Positions 23,860 through 35,892 of a stretch of DNA of 64,000 nucleotides are shown here, piece by piece; the stretch's first letter is position 1, and the number at the start of each line of letters is the position of its first letter. The stretch comes from Dioscorea cayenensis subsp. rotundata. Taxonomy: Eukaryota > Streptophyta > Magnoliopsida > Dioscoreales > Dioscoreaceae. The notes beneath the pieces are model-generated. The model ran no database searches, was not told the origin of the DNA, and was given only the letters and a program-made list of their open reading frames with translations. The stretch spans positions 1,860,001-1,924,000 of the forward strand of contig NC_052484.1 of the NCBI RefSeq assembly GCF_009730915.1, given 5' to 3'. The translations under genes and the position numbers were made by a program.

Positions 23860-26800
23860 TATTGTGTTTTATGATTGTCGAAATTGTTAAAATGACTACT
23901 TTACCCTTATTTTTATTATTTATAAGGGGTTTTTATTATTATTATTTTACATGTATTCCTCTTGTAAAAATCTTGAATTACTTTTGTATCTTTATAAATT
24001 ATTATTTTATAAAAATTTTTGAATTTATTTTAAATTGTTTTAATTGTAGGGGTATTTTATGGGTATGCAAACAAATACATAAATTAGAAAAGGTATGGTT
24101 ATAGTTTTTGAATTAACAAAGAGCTTTTTTTATGATTAAAATTAAGAATAAAAATGAGTTATTTTACTTTCCATTTAGAAAATAGTTTTTTTTTAAGCCA
24201 TCAATAAAAGTAACAAAGTTTTTTCCTTCATTAGATAAAAATGAGCAATTTTGCTCTTTGTTCCAATATTTTTTTTAATCCTTCAATAAAAAGAAAAAAA
24301 AAATTCTTTTCCTGATTACAAAATGAATTTTTTTAGTATATTTCAAAAGAACCAAAATGAACTTAAAAAGAAAAACTTGGATAAAATTTCAAATAATAAA
24401 TACAAAAACCATGAATTAAATAAACCTTTTGATTTGGATTATTAAGTACAACTCCCTAGAAATCTAACAAGCTCCATTCCAACCACCACATGATTCATGA
24501 AACCTTAAATAAATAAATAAATAAATAGACGACAATTATAAAAAAAAAATAGATAAAAGGTGAAAGTGCATTTTAGTCTATAAATTATACCTTTTAATTC
24601 AGTATAATTTTTTAATTTTAAGAAATACTTCATTTTGATTTTTAAAATAATAAAAAAATACAAAAAATAGTTTTTGAACTAGATTAAAAAGGAGTGATTT
24701 TACTCCCTAAATTCAAAAACAGTCCTTGAACTTTTTTCTCTTTTTTTTAATCCTTTAACAAAAATAGCAATTTAGATTTTCACAGAACAAACTTGGATAG
24801 AAATTCAAATAATAAATACACAACCAATGAATTAAATTTACCACATGATTCATGAAACCCTAAACCAACAATAAAAAAATTAAAGTTTAATCCACTCCAT
24901 TAATGATCAAGTACCAACTTTATTGGTGATTGGGAAATTATTAATAGGTCCTCTGAACCCTAACCCTAGGCCATGGGCTCTAATTAGGGTTTATTTTATT
25001 GTAATCTTCCAGCTTAGTTGCTGTACTTATTTTAAAACCAAGAGTTTATGGTTCTCATTATGTGGTTGACTGCTTTACAGATGTAGTCTAACATGAGAGC
25101 CACCACCTTCCAACATGGCTCAAGAACCAAGATATTAATCAATATATATATACATATTGGACTTTGTTTTTACATTTATATCCCTTGCTAAAAATATAAC
25201 TGATATTTTAAGTATAATATTGATATGTCTTTCTACATATGTTTGTCAATTTGATGCTCAAACACAGGAAAGGTGAGTGAATTAATTTTTATACTAGAGA
25301 AATAAGGAGAAAAGTTTGAAATAAATAATCAAGTTTTGTGTTAGTTCAGGAATGATATATGATTGATTTTTCCTAATTTAGAGACTTAATGATTTTTTTT
25401 TAAGTGATAAGCGTTGTTAGTCAAAGAACATGCATGCACCGGTTTCAATGACTTGCAGATTTATTAGAGATAAATCCCTTTTATGCAAACTGGAGTGGAG
25501 GAAAAGTACTCTTTGGACAGTCTTTTCACTGGGTTTTTTGTGCATTGTGAGTTGAGGGGCTCGAACTCCAAAGTCATAATTCATAAGGCACGGTGGGTAT
25601 CACTAGGGTATGCCCAAGTTCCTTAATGAAGGATTTCATGAACTAAGTTGATTAAAAAAATATTTACATTAACTTATATATATATATATATATATAATAG
25701 ATATAAAACATTTTTAAACTAGAGAAATAAGGAGAAAAGTTTGAAATAAATAATCAAACTTTGTATTAATTCAGGAATGATATATGATTGATTTTTCGTA
25801 ATTTAGAGATTTAATAAATTTTGCTTTTATGAAAGTGGCAAGCAATATTAATTATAGGATATTGAGGTACTAGTTACGGTGACTTATAAACTTTTTAGGG
25901 ATAAATCTCCTATTATGCGATTCTGGATAGGAGGAAAAGTACTCCTTGCACAGACCTCCAATATTTCATGACTTAAATTGATTAAAAAGTTGTATATATA
26001 TATATATAGAAAAATTCATAATTATTTATATTTAAAAATATTAGAGATACATTAAGCATATATAAGTACTCAAAAATTGATTTGATATCTAAAAAACATT
26101 ATCATCAAAGCGAAAAAATAAAAATAAAAAGAGTAAAAAGAAAGAAAGGAGGCTAATATATATATTGTTATGAGAAAAAACCACTTCAATGAAGAGAGAA
26201 AAAATAGCTTTGTATATACATGTACCAATAAATAAATAAATAAATAAATAATCATCCAAGAATGGTGGCCATATGCATAACCTTATATTTTTAAGGGGGT
26301 ATATAAGTAATTTTGTTAAGATTATTTTAGGTAGAACATTTTGAATCTCATTCAAGTATGAAGGAGATTAATGAATGAATAGTGTGTATGAAATTTCAAG
26401 GAGGCATACACATTTAGGGTTCTTTATTAGGGGACCCTCTTCCTAACTGTGTGCCATGTGTGTCTCTTAATCTTAAATTCATTGAGCTTTACTAGTGTAC
26501 AAAAGATGCATGTGTTCTCAAGGCAGAAGCATCTTCCCTCCATCCTTAAATTGCTTGTTTTAGGATTTTTAAATTTTCAGTTGGATCGAAGAATACAAAG
26601 TATATAACACCTAAATATACACTATAATTGTAAATTATATCGTGCTAGTACATAACATATAATTCGAACAAATAATTAAGACTGAGTATTTCACTGATTT
26701 TTATAATTATTTTTTTATTAATATATGATTTTTTTCTCTCATTTTATTTTTATCAGACGAATGAATACTATGCATATATTTACAGATGATGAAAAAATAT

Positions 26801-27440
26801 TTGTATTATCACATCAATAAGCATAATCATATAGGTGAAAAAAAAAATAATTTTTCCACATAATGTATTACAAATAAAATAAAATAAACTAAATAAAAGT
26901 ATTGAAATTATGAACTTAATATTCTTAAAAATAACCATTTTTATTATATCTTCTTAATAAAAATATCTTAAATGACAACATGTCAAATATTCAATTAAAA
27001 CATAAATAAGATACAGGATGAAATTAAACTCTCGATCTTGAAAAATAAGATAAAAATGAAATACCAACTAAACTAGATCAATTTTATGTCGATTTATTTT
27101 AATTTATTAGTTTAAAAACAGAAAACAAAAAACAAAAAACAAAAATTCTATCAAAAAAGAAACTGATGTTAGAATGTGAAACAAGAGTTTGAAAGTCAAA
27201 CATTGTGGGAGTTAAATCAGAATAATGAATGCATATTGTGGAGTTTAGTGCACCTGTCTTTGTCCTTGCACTATATAACTTTTTTCACTTTTCTCTGAAA
27301 CTTTTCTTCTGATCACTCATCCACTAGACTTTCTCAAGAGACAAAAACAAACATATATAACTGATTTCATTCTTTCATTGTGTTATGTTTCTTTTCAATG
27401 GACCACTGAGTTTAATTTTAAAATTTTTATATATTGTTGG
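23616..27440. other. AT-rich spacer between UBC and the TIR-NBARC-TPR gene
   Basis: I find no supported gene. It holds (TA)n tracts (about 23827-23855, 25676-25697 and 25995-26008), a (TAAA)n run at about 26230-26250, and the direct repeat listed separately. Open frames on the minus strand around 26070-26355 are low-complexity Phe/Tyr/Leu strings from T- and A-runs. Confidence 0.6.
25290..25955 (+). repeat. Diverged direct repeat of about 230 bp
   Basis: A block starting CTAGAGAAATAAGGAGAAAA occurs at about 25293 and 25717. Both copies continue through GTTTGAAATAAATAATCAA, CAGGAATGATATATGATTG, GATAAATC and AGGAAAAGTACTC. The spacer between them contains a TA tract. The copies differ by substitutions and small indels, so the duplication is not recent. 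The element type is unknown. Confidence 0.75.
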
Positions 27441-27442
27441 TC

Positions 27443-27764
27443 AAAATATCAAAATAGCCCCTCTATTTTATATTTTTTTGCTTTTTTTAGTCCCTCTAAT
27501 ATAAAATATATTTTTTTTGGTCTCGTATTTTCACATTTTTATTTTTTTGGTCTTTATAATTGACGGATCTGCCTTTTGATCCTTCCAGCTGATAAATTGG
27601 AGAGACAAAAAAAAGAAAAATATATAAATATGAGGACCAAAAAGAGCGGATTTTACAACTAAAGGATGAAAATGTATAAATACGAGGACTAAAAAGGTGA
27701 ATTTTATATTAGAGGGACTAAAAAGGATGAAATCGTAAAATAGAAATGACCATTTTGATATTTA
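27443..27764. mobile_element. Foldback element upstream of the TIR-NBARC-TPR gene
   Basis: The left end AAAATATCAAAATAGCCCCT and the right end, inverted AAATATCAAAATGGTCATTT, pair. Further inside, TAGTCCCTCTAATATAAAA pairs with its inverse TTTTATATTAGAGGGACTA, and TGGTCTCGTATTT with its relatives on the other arm. The element is about 320 bp without coding capacity. I could not find a convincing target duplication, so the class is open. Confidence 0.7.
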
Positions 27765-27839
27765 CACCCGTGAGTTATTGGTGTAAATTATTATTGATTT
27801 GTAATTTCTTTGTTTTTCAGGGGGGTTTGTGTAATATGG

Positions 27840-28601
27840 GATCTGATCTTGAAATATATATATATATATATAAAGAGAAGAGTTGCTTTTGCTTTGAAGG
27901 TTTGAGAGAAGAAGAAGAAGAAGAAGGAATTTTTCTTTTTGGTGAGTTTTCGATTTTATTTTTGCAGGAAAAGAAGGAATTGGAGAAAAAATGTGAGTTT
28001 ATTCTGTTTCTTTTTAATCAAAATCTTAACTTTTTGCATGATTGTGAAGTTTTTTTGTTGTGTTTGTTTGAGTGTTTGTTTTTTGTGTGTTTGATTCTTG
28101 GAATGTGTTTGTTACTGCTGGGACTATTGAAAAGTTTGGATTTTTTAATGAATAGAAATGAGAAGTTTGTGATCTTTGAGTTTGGTGGTCTTTGTTTGCT
28201 GAAAAACTTCAGATCTGGAACTTAGTTGATGGATTTTTTTAGGTTTCATTGATGAATGTTCTGTGTTTCTCTTGTTGAATGTGAATTTCTGGACTGTAGA
28301 TACCAAAAGATTTGATTTTTATTACTATTTAAGTGTTTTTATTTGGTGTTTATGTGTTGATTTCTTTTATTAGAATGCTATAAGTTTCAATTTGGGTTTA
28401 TTATTTTTCTCCCAAAAATGCTTGTGAGACGGTGAACTAGATCTTTAGGGATTGGAAAACCTCAGTGTTTGCTAATAGAATTAGATCTTGTTCTAGTGTT
28501 TTCATTGAATGAATTCATTTGATGTTTCAGAGGGTATCCTTGTATAGAATGCATGGAAATTCCAAGATTTTGAGAGCTGGATACCGAATGAAAATGGATA
28601 T
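27840..28601 (+). promoter_or_regulatory. Probable 5' leader with introns of the TIR-NBARC-TPR gene
   Basis: A TATA-like run at about 27857-27871 is followed by a GAAGAA-rich leader. Plausible leader splice sites are a GTGAGT donor near 27940 and a TTTTGCAG acceptor near 27968, then a further acceptor TGTTTCAG at about 28529 just before the coding exon. The open frame across this stretch (start near 27746) is low complexity and not supported as protein. Transcript data would decide. Confidence 0.45.
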
Positions 28602-31553
28602 ATGGAGCTTGAACAAGAAAGCTCCAAGCTGCCCGGCGCTTTATCCGCCACGGCCTCAAGAAATCTCTCGTCGTCTTCTTCGGCATTTGTATCTGCAAGT
28701 CAGTCTCCGTTCTTCTCTCCACGCTCTCCCCAGTTCAATGTATCTGAGATAATCCGATCAGACGATGCAAACTCTTCAACCTGCAATGTTACAAGTGGTG
28801 ATCCTCTTAGTTCCAGTGCTTTAATCCGACGATTGGAATCTTCGTCCAATGCCAAATTTCTGGCATCTGATTCCCCTTGTAATCCAATTTGCGATGCCGA
28901 TGTTTGTAGTGGTCAAGGAACAAGTAATGCTGATACGAGGCGACGAGAGAAACAGAAGAAAATTTTGAGAAGTCCCGGGAAGTGTTCACTTGCTCCGTCT
29001 TCAACATCGGTTTCTTCAACTAGCAGGATAAGGAGTTGTGATGTGTACATAGGCTTTCATGGCCGGAAACCATCTTTGCTTCGATTTGTTAAATGGCTTC
29101 GCGCGGAGTTGGAAATGCAAGGGATTTGCTGTTTTGCATCGGATACAGCTCGATGCAGGAATTCCCGGAGCCATGATGCTGTGGAAAGGATGATGAATTC
29201 GGCTTCGTTTGGAGTTGTGATTCTTACAAAGAAGTCGTTTGGGAATCCTTACAGCATTGAGGAACTCAGGAACTTCTTGGGCAGGAAGACTTTGGTTCCT
29301 ATATTTTTTGATTTGAGTTTTGTCGATTGTCTCGCCAGAGATATAATTGAGCGGAGGGGAGAATTGTGGGAGAGGCATGGTGGTGAATTGTGGATGCTTT
29401 ATGGTGGAGTAGAGAAGGAATGGCGAGACGCTGTGGAAGGGCTTTCGAGAGTGATAGACTTGCAGTTGGAGGCGAATGATGGTAATTTGAGGGAATGTAT
29501 ATTCAAAACGGTGACACTTTTGGCTACAAGAATGGGACGGCGAAACATGGTTGATCAGGTGAACAGGTGGAGGGAGCAGTCGGAAAAGGAGGAGTTTCCT
29601 TTTCCTCGAAATGAAGAATTTGTCGGACGGATAAAAGAACTCTCTGAGCTTGAGCTTATTCTGTTTGGAGATGTCAGTGGTGATGCTGAAAGAGAATACT
29701 TTGAACTCAAAACAAAGCATAAGCGAAAGAGTTTGAAGATTGGGAAGGCTGAGCACCGGCGAGAAGAAGAAAGTACTAAAGATCAGCAGTCCGAGAGCAG
29801 TAACAAAGGGAAAGATCCGATCATTTGGATGAAGTCTGACAAGGAAATTGAGATGCAGAGAGTGGTTGGTGGCACTCCGCAGAGGAGTTTCCGAACTTTT
29901 AGAACGAAAAGTGGAGGGAAATATAGAAGGAAAAGATCGGTGAAAATCTTGTATGGGAAAGGCATTGCTTGTGTTTCGGGAGACTCGGGGATTGGAAAGA
30001 CTGAATTGGTTTTGGAATATGCTTACCGGTTCTCACAAAGGTACAAGATGGTTCTTTGGGTCGGTGGCGAAACAAGATACATTAGGCAGAGCTATTTGAA
30101 TCTTCGTACTTTTTTGGAAGTCGATTTGAGCACTGAAAATCACTCTCTTGAAAAAGGGAAAGGGAAGTGTTTCGAAGAGCAAGAAGAGGATGCCATTGCC
30201 AAAGTACGGAAGGAGCTCATGCGCGACATTCCTTTCTTAGTTGTGATCGATAATTTGGAGAATGAGAAGGACTGGTGGGATCAAAAGGTTGTGATGGATC
30301 TTCTCCCTCGATTCGGTGGTGAGACTCACTTCATAATTACAACTCGCCTTCCTAAGATAATGAACTTGGAGCCAATGAAACTTTCATACTTATCGGGTAT
30401 GGAGGCGATGACTCTGATGAAGGGAAGTGTCAAGGACTACCCAATTATGGAAATTGATGCTCTCCGTGTGATCGAAGAGAAACTCGGCAGGCTTACACTT
30501 GGTCTTGGAATTGTTGGAGCGATACTTTCCGAGCTCCCGATCACTCCAAGCAGACTCCTCGACACTATAAACAAAATGCCAGTCAGAGATTTGGTGTGGT
30601 CTGATCGACAATCTGTAATTCTCAGACGCCCGCCTTTTCTCATGCAACTTATCGATGTTTGTCTTTCGATATTTGATCATGCAGATGGGCCGCGGAGCTT
30701 AGCGAGCAGAATGGTTCAGGTGAGCGGTTGGTTTGCTCCAGCCGCTATTCCAATCCCGCTTTTAGCAATGGCCGCACACAAAGTTCCCGGGAAGCATCAT
30801 GGCGCTCGAGTCTGGAAAAAATTCCTCCGAGCAATAACTTGCAGCTTCACATCATCTCGAATCAAAAGGTCAGAATTCGAAGCATCTTCAATGCTGACAA
30901 GATTTGGCATTGCAAAAACCTGCACCAAACCTGACAGCGTCCAATTTCACGAGATCATAAAGCTGTATGCTCGGAAAAGAGGATCAATTCGAGTAGCTCA
31001 AGCCGTCGTTCAAGCAATTTGCCTCAGAAGCTCACTATCTCTATGTTTCGAACACCAATGGGCAGCATGCTTCATGCTCTTCGGTTTCAGTACCGATCCG
31101 GCGATCGTGCAGTTAAAACCATCAGAATTGTTGTTCTTTGTCAAGCGTGTCGCTCTACCTCTCGCCATTCACACATTCATCACATTCTCTCGTTGCGCTG
31201 CCGCATTAGAATTACTTCGTCTTTCCACCGATGCTTTAGAAAATGCCGCAGAAGCCATGGTCACACAAGCAGTAAAATGGCTTAAACGATCTTATTGCTT
31301 TACCGGACCGATACATTCCGATGTTCGATACACATATCTTTGGCAAGAATTGGCACTGTTGAAAGCTACATTACTAGAAACAAGAGCGAAACTAATGCTT
31401 CGAGGCGGGCAATACAGCATCGGCGAAGACCTTATTCAGAATGCAATATTTATCAGATCATCGATACACGGCGACCATCATCCTGACACGATATCGGCTC
31501 GCGAAACTCTTAGTAAACTCACTCGTCTTCTCACAAACTTTCAAGTTACTTGA
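28602..31553 (+). CDS. TIR-NBARC-TPR protein of the conserved XTNX (TNP) class, intronless CDS
   Basis: One 983-codon frame. Residues 1-145 are Ser-rich and low complexity. A TIR domain begins at Cys146 (CDVYIGFHGRKP) and contains SFGVVILTKKSF and NPYSIEELRNFLGRK; the Glu in IEEL lies where TIR NADases have their catalytic Glu. The NB-ARC-like NTPase follows: Walker A GDSGIGKT at 460-467, kinase-2-like FLVVIDN at 545-551, and TTR at 580-582. The C-terminus is helical and ends in a TPR-like unit with GDHHPDT, as in kinesin-light-chain-type repeats. There is no LRR. This is the ancient low-copy XTNX/TNP class found in both monocots and dicots, distinct from classical TNL resistance proteins. 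Its function is poorly known; a role in signalling or cell death is inference. A nearby upstream ATG at 28594 is out of frame. A long minus-strand frame at 29016-29756 is a shadow. Confidence 0.93.
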   Translation: MELEQESSKLPGALSATASRNLSSSSSAFVSASQSPFFSPRSPQFNVSEIIRSDDANSSTCNVTSGDPLSSSALIRRLESSSNAKFLASDSPCNPICDADVCSGQGTSNADTRRREKQKKILRSPGKCSLAPSSTSVSSTSRIRSCDVYIGFHGRKPSLLRFVKWLRAELEMQGICCFASDTARCRNSRSHDAVERMMNSASFGVVILTKKSFGNPYSIEELRNFLGRKTLVPIFFDLSFVDCLARDIIERRGELWERHGGELWMLYGGVEKEWRDAVEGLSRVIDLQLEANDGNLRECIFKTVTLLATRMGRRNMVDQVNRWREQSEKEEFPFPRNEEFVGRIKELSELELILFGDVSGDAEREYFELKTKHKRKSLKIGKAEHRREEESTKDQQSESSNKGKDPIIWMKSDKEIEMQRVVGGTPQRSFRTFRTKSGGKYRRKRSVKILYGKGIACVSGDSGIGKTELVLEYAYRFSQRYKMVLWVGGETRYIRQSYLNLRTFLEVDLSTENHSLEKGKGKCFEEQEEDAIAKVRKELMRDIPFLVVIDNLENEKDWWDQKVVMDLLPRFGGETHFIITTRLPKIMNLEPMKLSYLSGMEAMTLMKGSVKDYPIMEIDALRVIEEKLGRLTLGLGIVGAILSELPITPSRLLDTINKMPVRDLVWSDRQSVILRRPPFLMQLIDVCLSIFDHADGPRSLASRMVQVSGWFAPAAIPIPLLAMAAHKVPGKHHGARVWKKFLRAITCSFTSSRIKRSEFEASSMLTRFGIAKTCTKPDSVQFHEIIKLYARKRGSIRVAQAVVQAICLRSSLSLCFEHQWAACFMLFGFSTDPAIVQLKPSELLFFVKRVALPLAIHTFITFSRCAAALELLRLSTDALENAAEAMVTQAVKWLKRSYCFTGPIHSDVRYTYLWQELALLKATLLETRAKLMLRGGQYSIGEDLIQNAIFIRSSIHGDHHPDTISARETLSKLTRLLTNFQVT

Positions 31554-32023
31554 CTCTTTTTGTAAAATTTTCCTTCATAGTTAGCAATGTATTCTTTGAT
31601 TCAGTTTCTCTTCAAATAATAGCAAAGTTTTCAGAAACATTTTTGTTTCATCTCTTTAATTGAAACTTATTTTTTCCTAAATTTGATTCAAAGTTGTATA
31701 TGATCTTTTTGCATAGATGGTTAATTTCACTTTTTGAGAAAATTGCTTGCATAATCTTGTAGGAGTTGGTAATTGCTTTCAGGCTGTTGTAAGTATTATA
31801 TTTGTGCATATACTGCTATAAAACACTATTAATTGTTTGTATACCTCTGTTGTTAAAAATCAAATTTTTTTTAAAAAAAATCTGTAACTATTAAAAATCA
31901 ATTAATGTGCTTTGTTTTTGAAAAACTATCAATTTTATTTGATAGGAATTTAATTTTTTTAAAAATTAAATGGTATGATTTATATTTAGTTTTATAATTT
32001 ACATTTTATCGTTAACCAAAAGA

Positions 32024-32107
32024 GTCAGGATGGCCGAGTGGTCTAAGGCGCCAGACTCAAGTTCTGGTCCTCGTGAGAGGGCGTGGGTTCAAATCCCACT
32101 TCTGACA
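32024..32107 (+). tRNA. tRNA-Leu(CAA): tRNA-Leu (anticodon CAA), intronless
   Basis: 84 bp class II tRNA. The acceptor stem pairs GTCAGGA with TTCTGAC (one G-T pair) and the discriminator base is A at 32107. The A-box is TGGCCGAGTGG. The anticodon arm is CCAGA-CTCAAGT-TCTGG, giving CAA. The long variable arm CCTCGTGAGAGG is typical of tRNA-Leu. The T arm and B-box include GGGTTCAAATCCC. A short T run (ATTTTTAG) follows within ten bases as a Pol III terminator. Confidence 0.97.
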
Positions 32108-32114
32108 TAATTTT

Positions 32115-34950
32115 TAGTTTAAAACCTAAAGCTTTTTTGTATGTACATTTATATCAATTAAAGTTATTTTCTTAGTTTTTTTATTTCTTAATTATTTTAA
32201 ATAATCATTTTTATTGTTTTATTTACAACATGGTCTTTTGTAGTTTATAGTTTTATTATTTTAAAAATAAAACATGTTTTTTTTAAGATAAGCAGTTAGA
32301 CCGTTAAAAGAATTAAAGGCATGCATAAGTTTTAGAGAAGCAAATAAAGAGGTCCACGTACATGTGGATGCTAGAATTATCTACATATAACTATATTACT
32401 CATTTTTCCAAAATTGTGAAAAAACCATAATTCGAAATCAAACCACATTTGAAAGGTTTTAATAGGACTCAACCACCAATAAAACGATTTCCTCGTTATT
32501 TTAAAAATAAAATATTAGACAATGATTTCTATTGCTCATAAGTCAAACAAAATATTAGCACTTATAAATAAAATAAAAATTTGATGAGTTATTCCATCAA
32601 AAATAATTAAAAAGAAAATAATACCAAATCATTCATGTCTTTGATTTCTTTTTATGTGACATATGAGCCGACATTAATACTTTTTTTTTTCTACTCTTCA
32701 AATTTATCTACGTTTCTTTAACTAATTTAATGTTTTAATAATTTTATTAATTTATGTAATTAATGCAATTTATGAGTATCCATAAAAAAGTAATAATATA
32801 AATAATTTGAAGACAATTAAAAAAATTTATAATTAATATAAATATATACATATTTTTGTTTGAAAATTTAATGTAGTAGATAATCAAGTTTTTATTGCCT
32901 ATTTGGTATTCATTAGATTTTATAACTTAAAGTTTGATATTATGTTGTTATATAAAAAATTAAATAAAATTTCTAAAGACTTACTTTATATTTCATTTTG
33001 AGGATACATTTTAATAGAAATATCAAAAATATCTCTAGTCCCTAGTGACGATGAGGGTGCGATGGGGTGACACTAAATGCAATCTTACAGATATAGTCAC
33101 AAAAAAGACCGAACTAATTATAACTTAATTTTGATCATAAGGTTCTAAAACTACCCAAGCCTTTTTGGTTTTTTTCTATTCATTAATTTTAATGAAATTT
33201 ATTATTCAATATCTAATAGTTAATTCAGTTTAAATTTAATTTGATGATATGTGTACATGAAATCATGTAAACACTTGATTTATATTATTATCTTCATAAA
33301 ACATACCAGAATAACTCTAATAACACTAAAATATATTGATATTTTAGATAGAATTGAGACATTTGATTCCCTTTAGTGGGCAAAGCCATGGATTCTACTT
33401 CCGGGAATTAACTTGATTCAATTTAGACTTTGGGAAAATACTAGTGGAAAAAACTAGAGAAAAAAATATTTTAAAAATGATGGAAAGAAAAAAGTAAATG
33501 AAAAGGTTACAAAAGCCGGCTTTTAATTAGTCAAAGTGTCAAACACAAAAGAACAATCCCTCACATCCAAACTTAATACATATAAATAAAAATTTTTGGG
33601 TCTTTGCTTCATCCAAAGAAAATTGGATTGTAACTCTTTCATTTGGTTTGGATTCTTATTATTATTATTATTATTATTATTTGACAAATGCAAACTAGTG
33701 TGTATGCAGTCAGGGACATACATGTGCACGGGATAATATCAGTTTGCATGTACACCCTCACGCGGCTGACATGGTTATTGAGTTGTAAGCTCATTTTCAC
33801 AGCTGGGGACCTTTGCCACTATTGCACATTTTAAATTCGGACAATAAAAACCTTAAAAACCAAGTCTTACACAATGGGTCAATACTTCTAGATCAAAGAC
33901 ACTAGGTAGTTGGTTTGTATTTAAAGTACGGACTTATTCTATATACTAAAATGTATAAGTTTTAATTAATAAATTTAAATAATTGGACTATGTCTAACTG
34001 ATATTATTATTTTTAGTCAATTTAAACCAATTTTATTAAAAAAATCAGAAAAAAAATGGGGATGAGTTTTAAGGGATATGTTTTAAGTTTTGTATTATTA
34101 ACCACAGATTTTGTTTATACATACTACTCTTATTTGTTGTCTATTGTTATAATAACCTAATATTTTTACTTCAACAATGCATCCAAGATGCTATTATCTT
34201 TATGCCAGTATATATATTTTTCCTAATTATTTATCTATAGTTTGGTTAAATGATATATCAAGCTCAAATCCTTAACTTTTAAGCACATAATAAATATTTT
34301 CCATTCTAAAATCAAGGAAAATAATGCTATGTGATTGGAAATAACTCCATATAAAGTATTCAAATCATCATGTGTTGAAATTACAGTCATAGCAGCCAAC
34401 ACTAATCATATAGATGAATCAAACTAGGATTTGTTGTCTTGTAAACCTTTTTTATTTCATGTCTAAGTTCATCCCCCAAGTTAGGATTTTTTTTTAATAA
34501 AAAAGAAATAATCACACCTACCATTGCATAATAATAGTCATCAAATCATTAAAAAATTTTTGATGAAATTAATTACTGTCACAAAATAGCAAGTGACCTA
34601 AGATAAACAACTCATATAATTTAAAATTCACAGTTAAATTGGTTATTGTCATATCTCGTCAAATGACATTAGAGAAACTAATAAAAGAAATTATATTTTT
34701 AATAAAACATTCTAATTTTACATATGATTTTTCTAACTCGCATAAATGTTTTATATCGGTTGCTAACTACTATGTCATCAAGTGACTAATTGCCTTGACC
34801 TTCATGCACTTGGCAAACGTTAACCCTTATATATAGTCTTATAACTTTATGAAAACATATTTTCAATAATAGCCACCCCAATCTAGTCACTGCAATTGAC
34901 TTCTGGATCCATTATTTTTATTCAATGGGGCAAAGTTTATTATATATATA
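32115..34950. other. AT-rich spacer without recognised gene
   Basis: I find no supported coding region or clear element ends. A (TTA)n run lies at about 33655-33680. Short open frames nearby are composition artefacts. Confidence 0.6.
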
Positions 34951-34958
34951 TATATATA

Positions 34959-35233
34959 GAAAAGGTTCTCTGTGGACGTGCATACACGTCCACAGAGCGC
35001 TACAGGAATACTAATCTTTAGCTTCAGTGAGAGCTAATCCTAGATTAATGAATTCATTAGTTTTAATTTTTGGTTTCTATCTGCGATCCCACTTTTTATC
35101 GCTATTCTGCTTTTATAAAGTCGCGATAGCATGATGTTTATTAAATAGTGTCCGAATCAGCTGGATCGAAATCCAGTCTGTCCGAAAGAACGCTCACGAT
35201 TTTTAATCATGAGCGTACGATGTAGGATTGATC

Positions 35234-35236
<3 letters not shown>
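34959..35236 (-). mobile_element. Micron-like hairpin element in (TA)n, copy C
   Basis: It is bounded by TA tracts on both sides; the right one (about 35237-35276) is among the longest in the window. Read on the minus strand it starts GAGGATCAATCCTACATCG and ends CAGAGAACCTTTTC. It is the most divergent copy, yet stem 1 is kept by compensating changes (CGCTCATGATT/AATCGTGAGCG), hairpin 2 is CTGGATTTCGATCCAG, and hairpin 3 is GTGGACGT/ACGTCCAC with a six-base loop. Sequence changed while pairing stayed, which suggests the hairpins matter. Confidence 0.72.
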
Positions 35237-35278
<42 letters not shown>

Positions 35279-35892
35279 ATTTTAATAGGACAAATGATAA
35301 AAAAAATTAAAAAAATTCATAACTATGTATACAATAATGACTTTATGAGCATAATGAATATTTTAAATTTTAGTGGAGGCAACAACCTCTACTAACTTCC
35401 ATGTAGATCCGTCCCCTAATTGTTTTTATGAGAAGTTTACTTTTCTCCTAAAGTTATGAGTCTATTTTACTAGATTTTTTTATAAAAGATAAATTAGTCA
35501 ATTTTAATATATGTCCACCAAAACGGACCAAGCCTCACTGGTTATTCATTTTAATTAATGTTGTAAGAAGTAATTGGTTCCTTAACCTATCACTTACAAA
35601 AGAAAGACTTCTTATATGAGGTGGTTAGCCTTATAAACTCTACCACTTAAGTTGATTTGATAGCCATAAACCAATAACAAGTACATGAAACATACACCAT
35701 GTACAACATGTGGTTTACACAAAACTCCTTTCAAACAAGGGAAGCTGCCAAACTCAATGGTCCAAAATGCTAAAAAGTAAAGCAAGTTGGTTGTGAGTGA
35801 GTCCATAATAATTTCCCTTCTATCATTCTATAAATATACATTGTTTTTAGCCATAAACTCATCCACATCTCATCAAGAGAAAGCAAGAAAGA

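Noticed and set aside
24955-24975. Telomere-like AACCCTAACCCTAGG
   Set aside because: Only two units; no array.
26070-26355. Minus-strand hydrophobic open frames that look like membrane proteins
   Set aside because: They arise from A/T runs and tetranucleotide repeats and show only Phe, Tyr, Leu and Ile strings.
27746-28225. 159-codon open frame before the TIR-NBARC-TPR gene
   Set aside because: It is low complexity, crosses a TA tract and likely leader splice sites, and resembles no family.
29016-29756. 246-codon open frame on the minus strand
   Set aside because: It lies wholly inside the TIR-NBARC-TPR coding region on the opposite strand, with no recognisable domain; it is a shadow.
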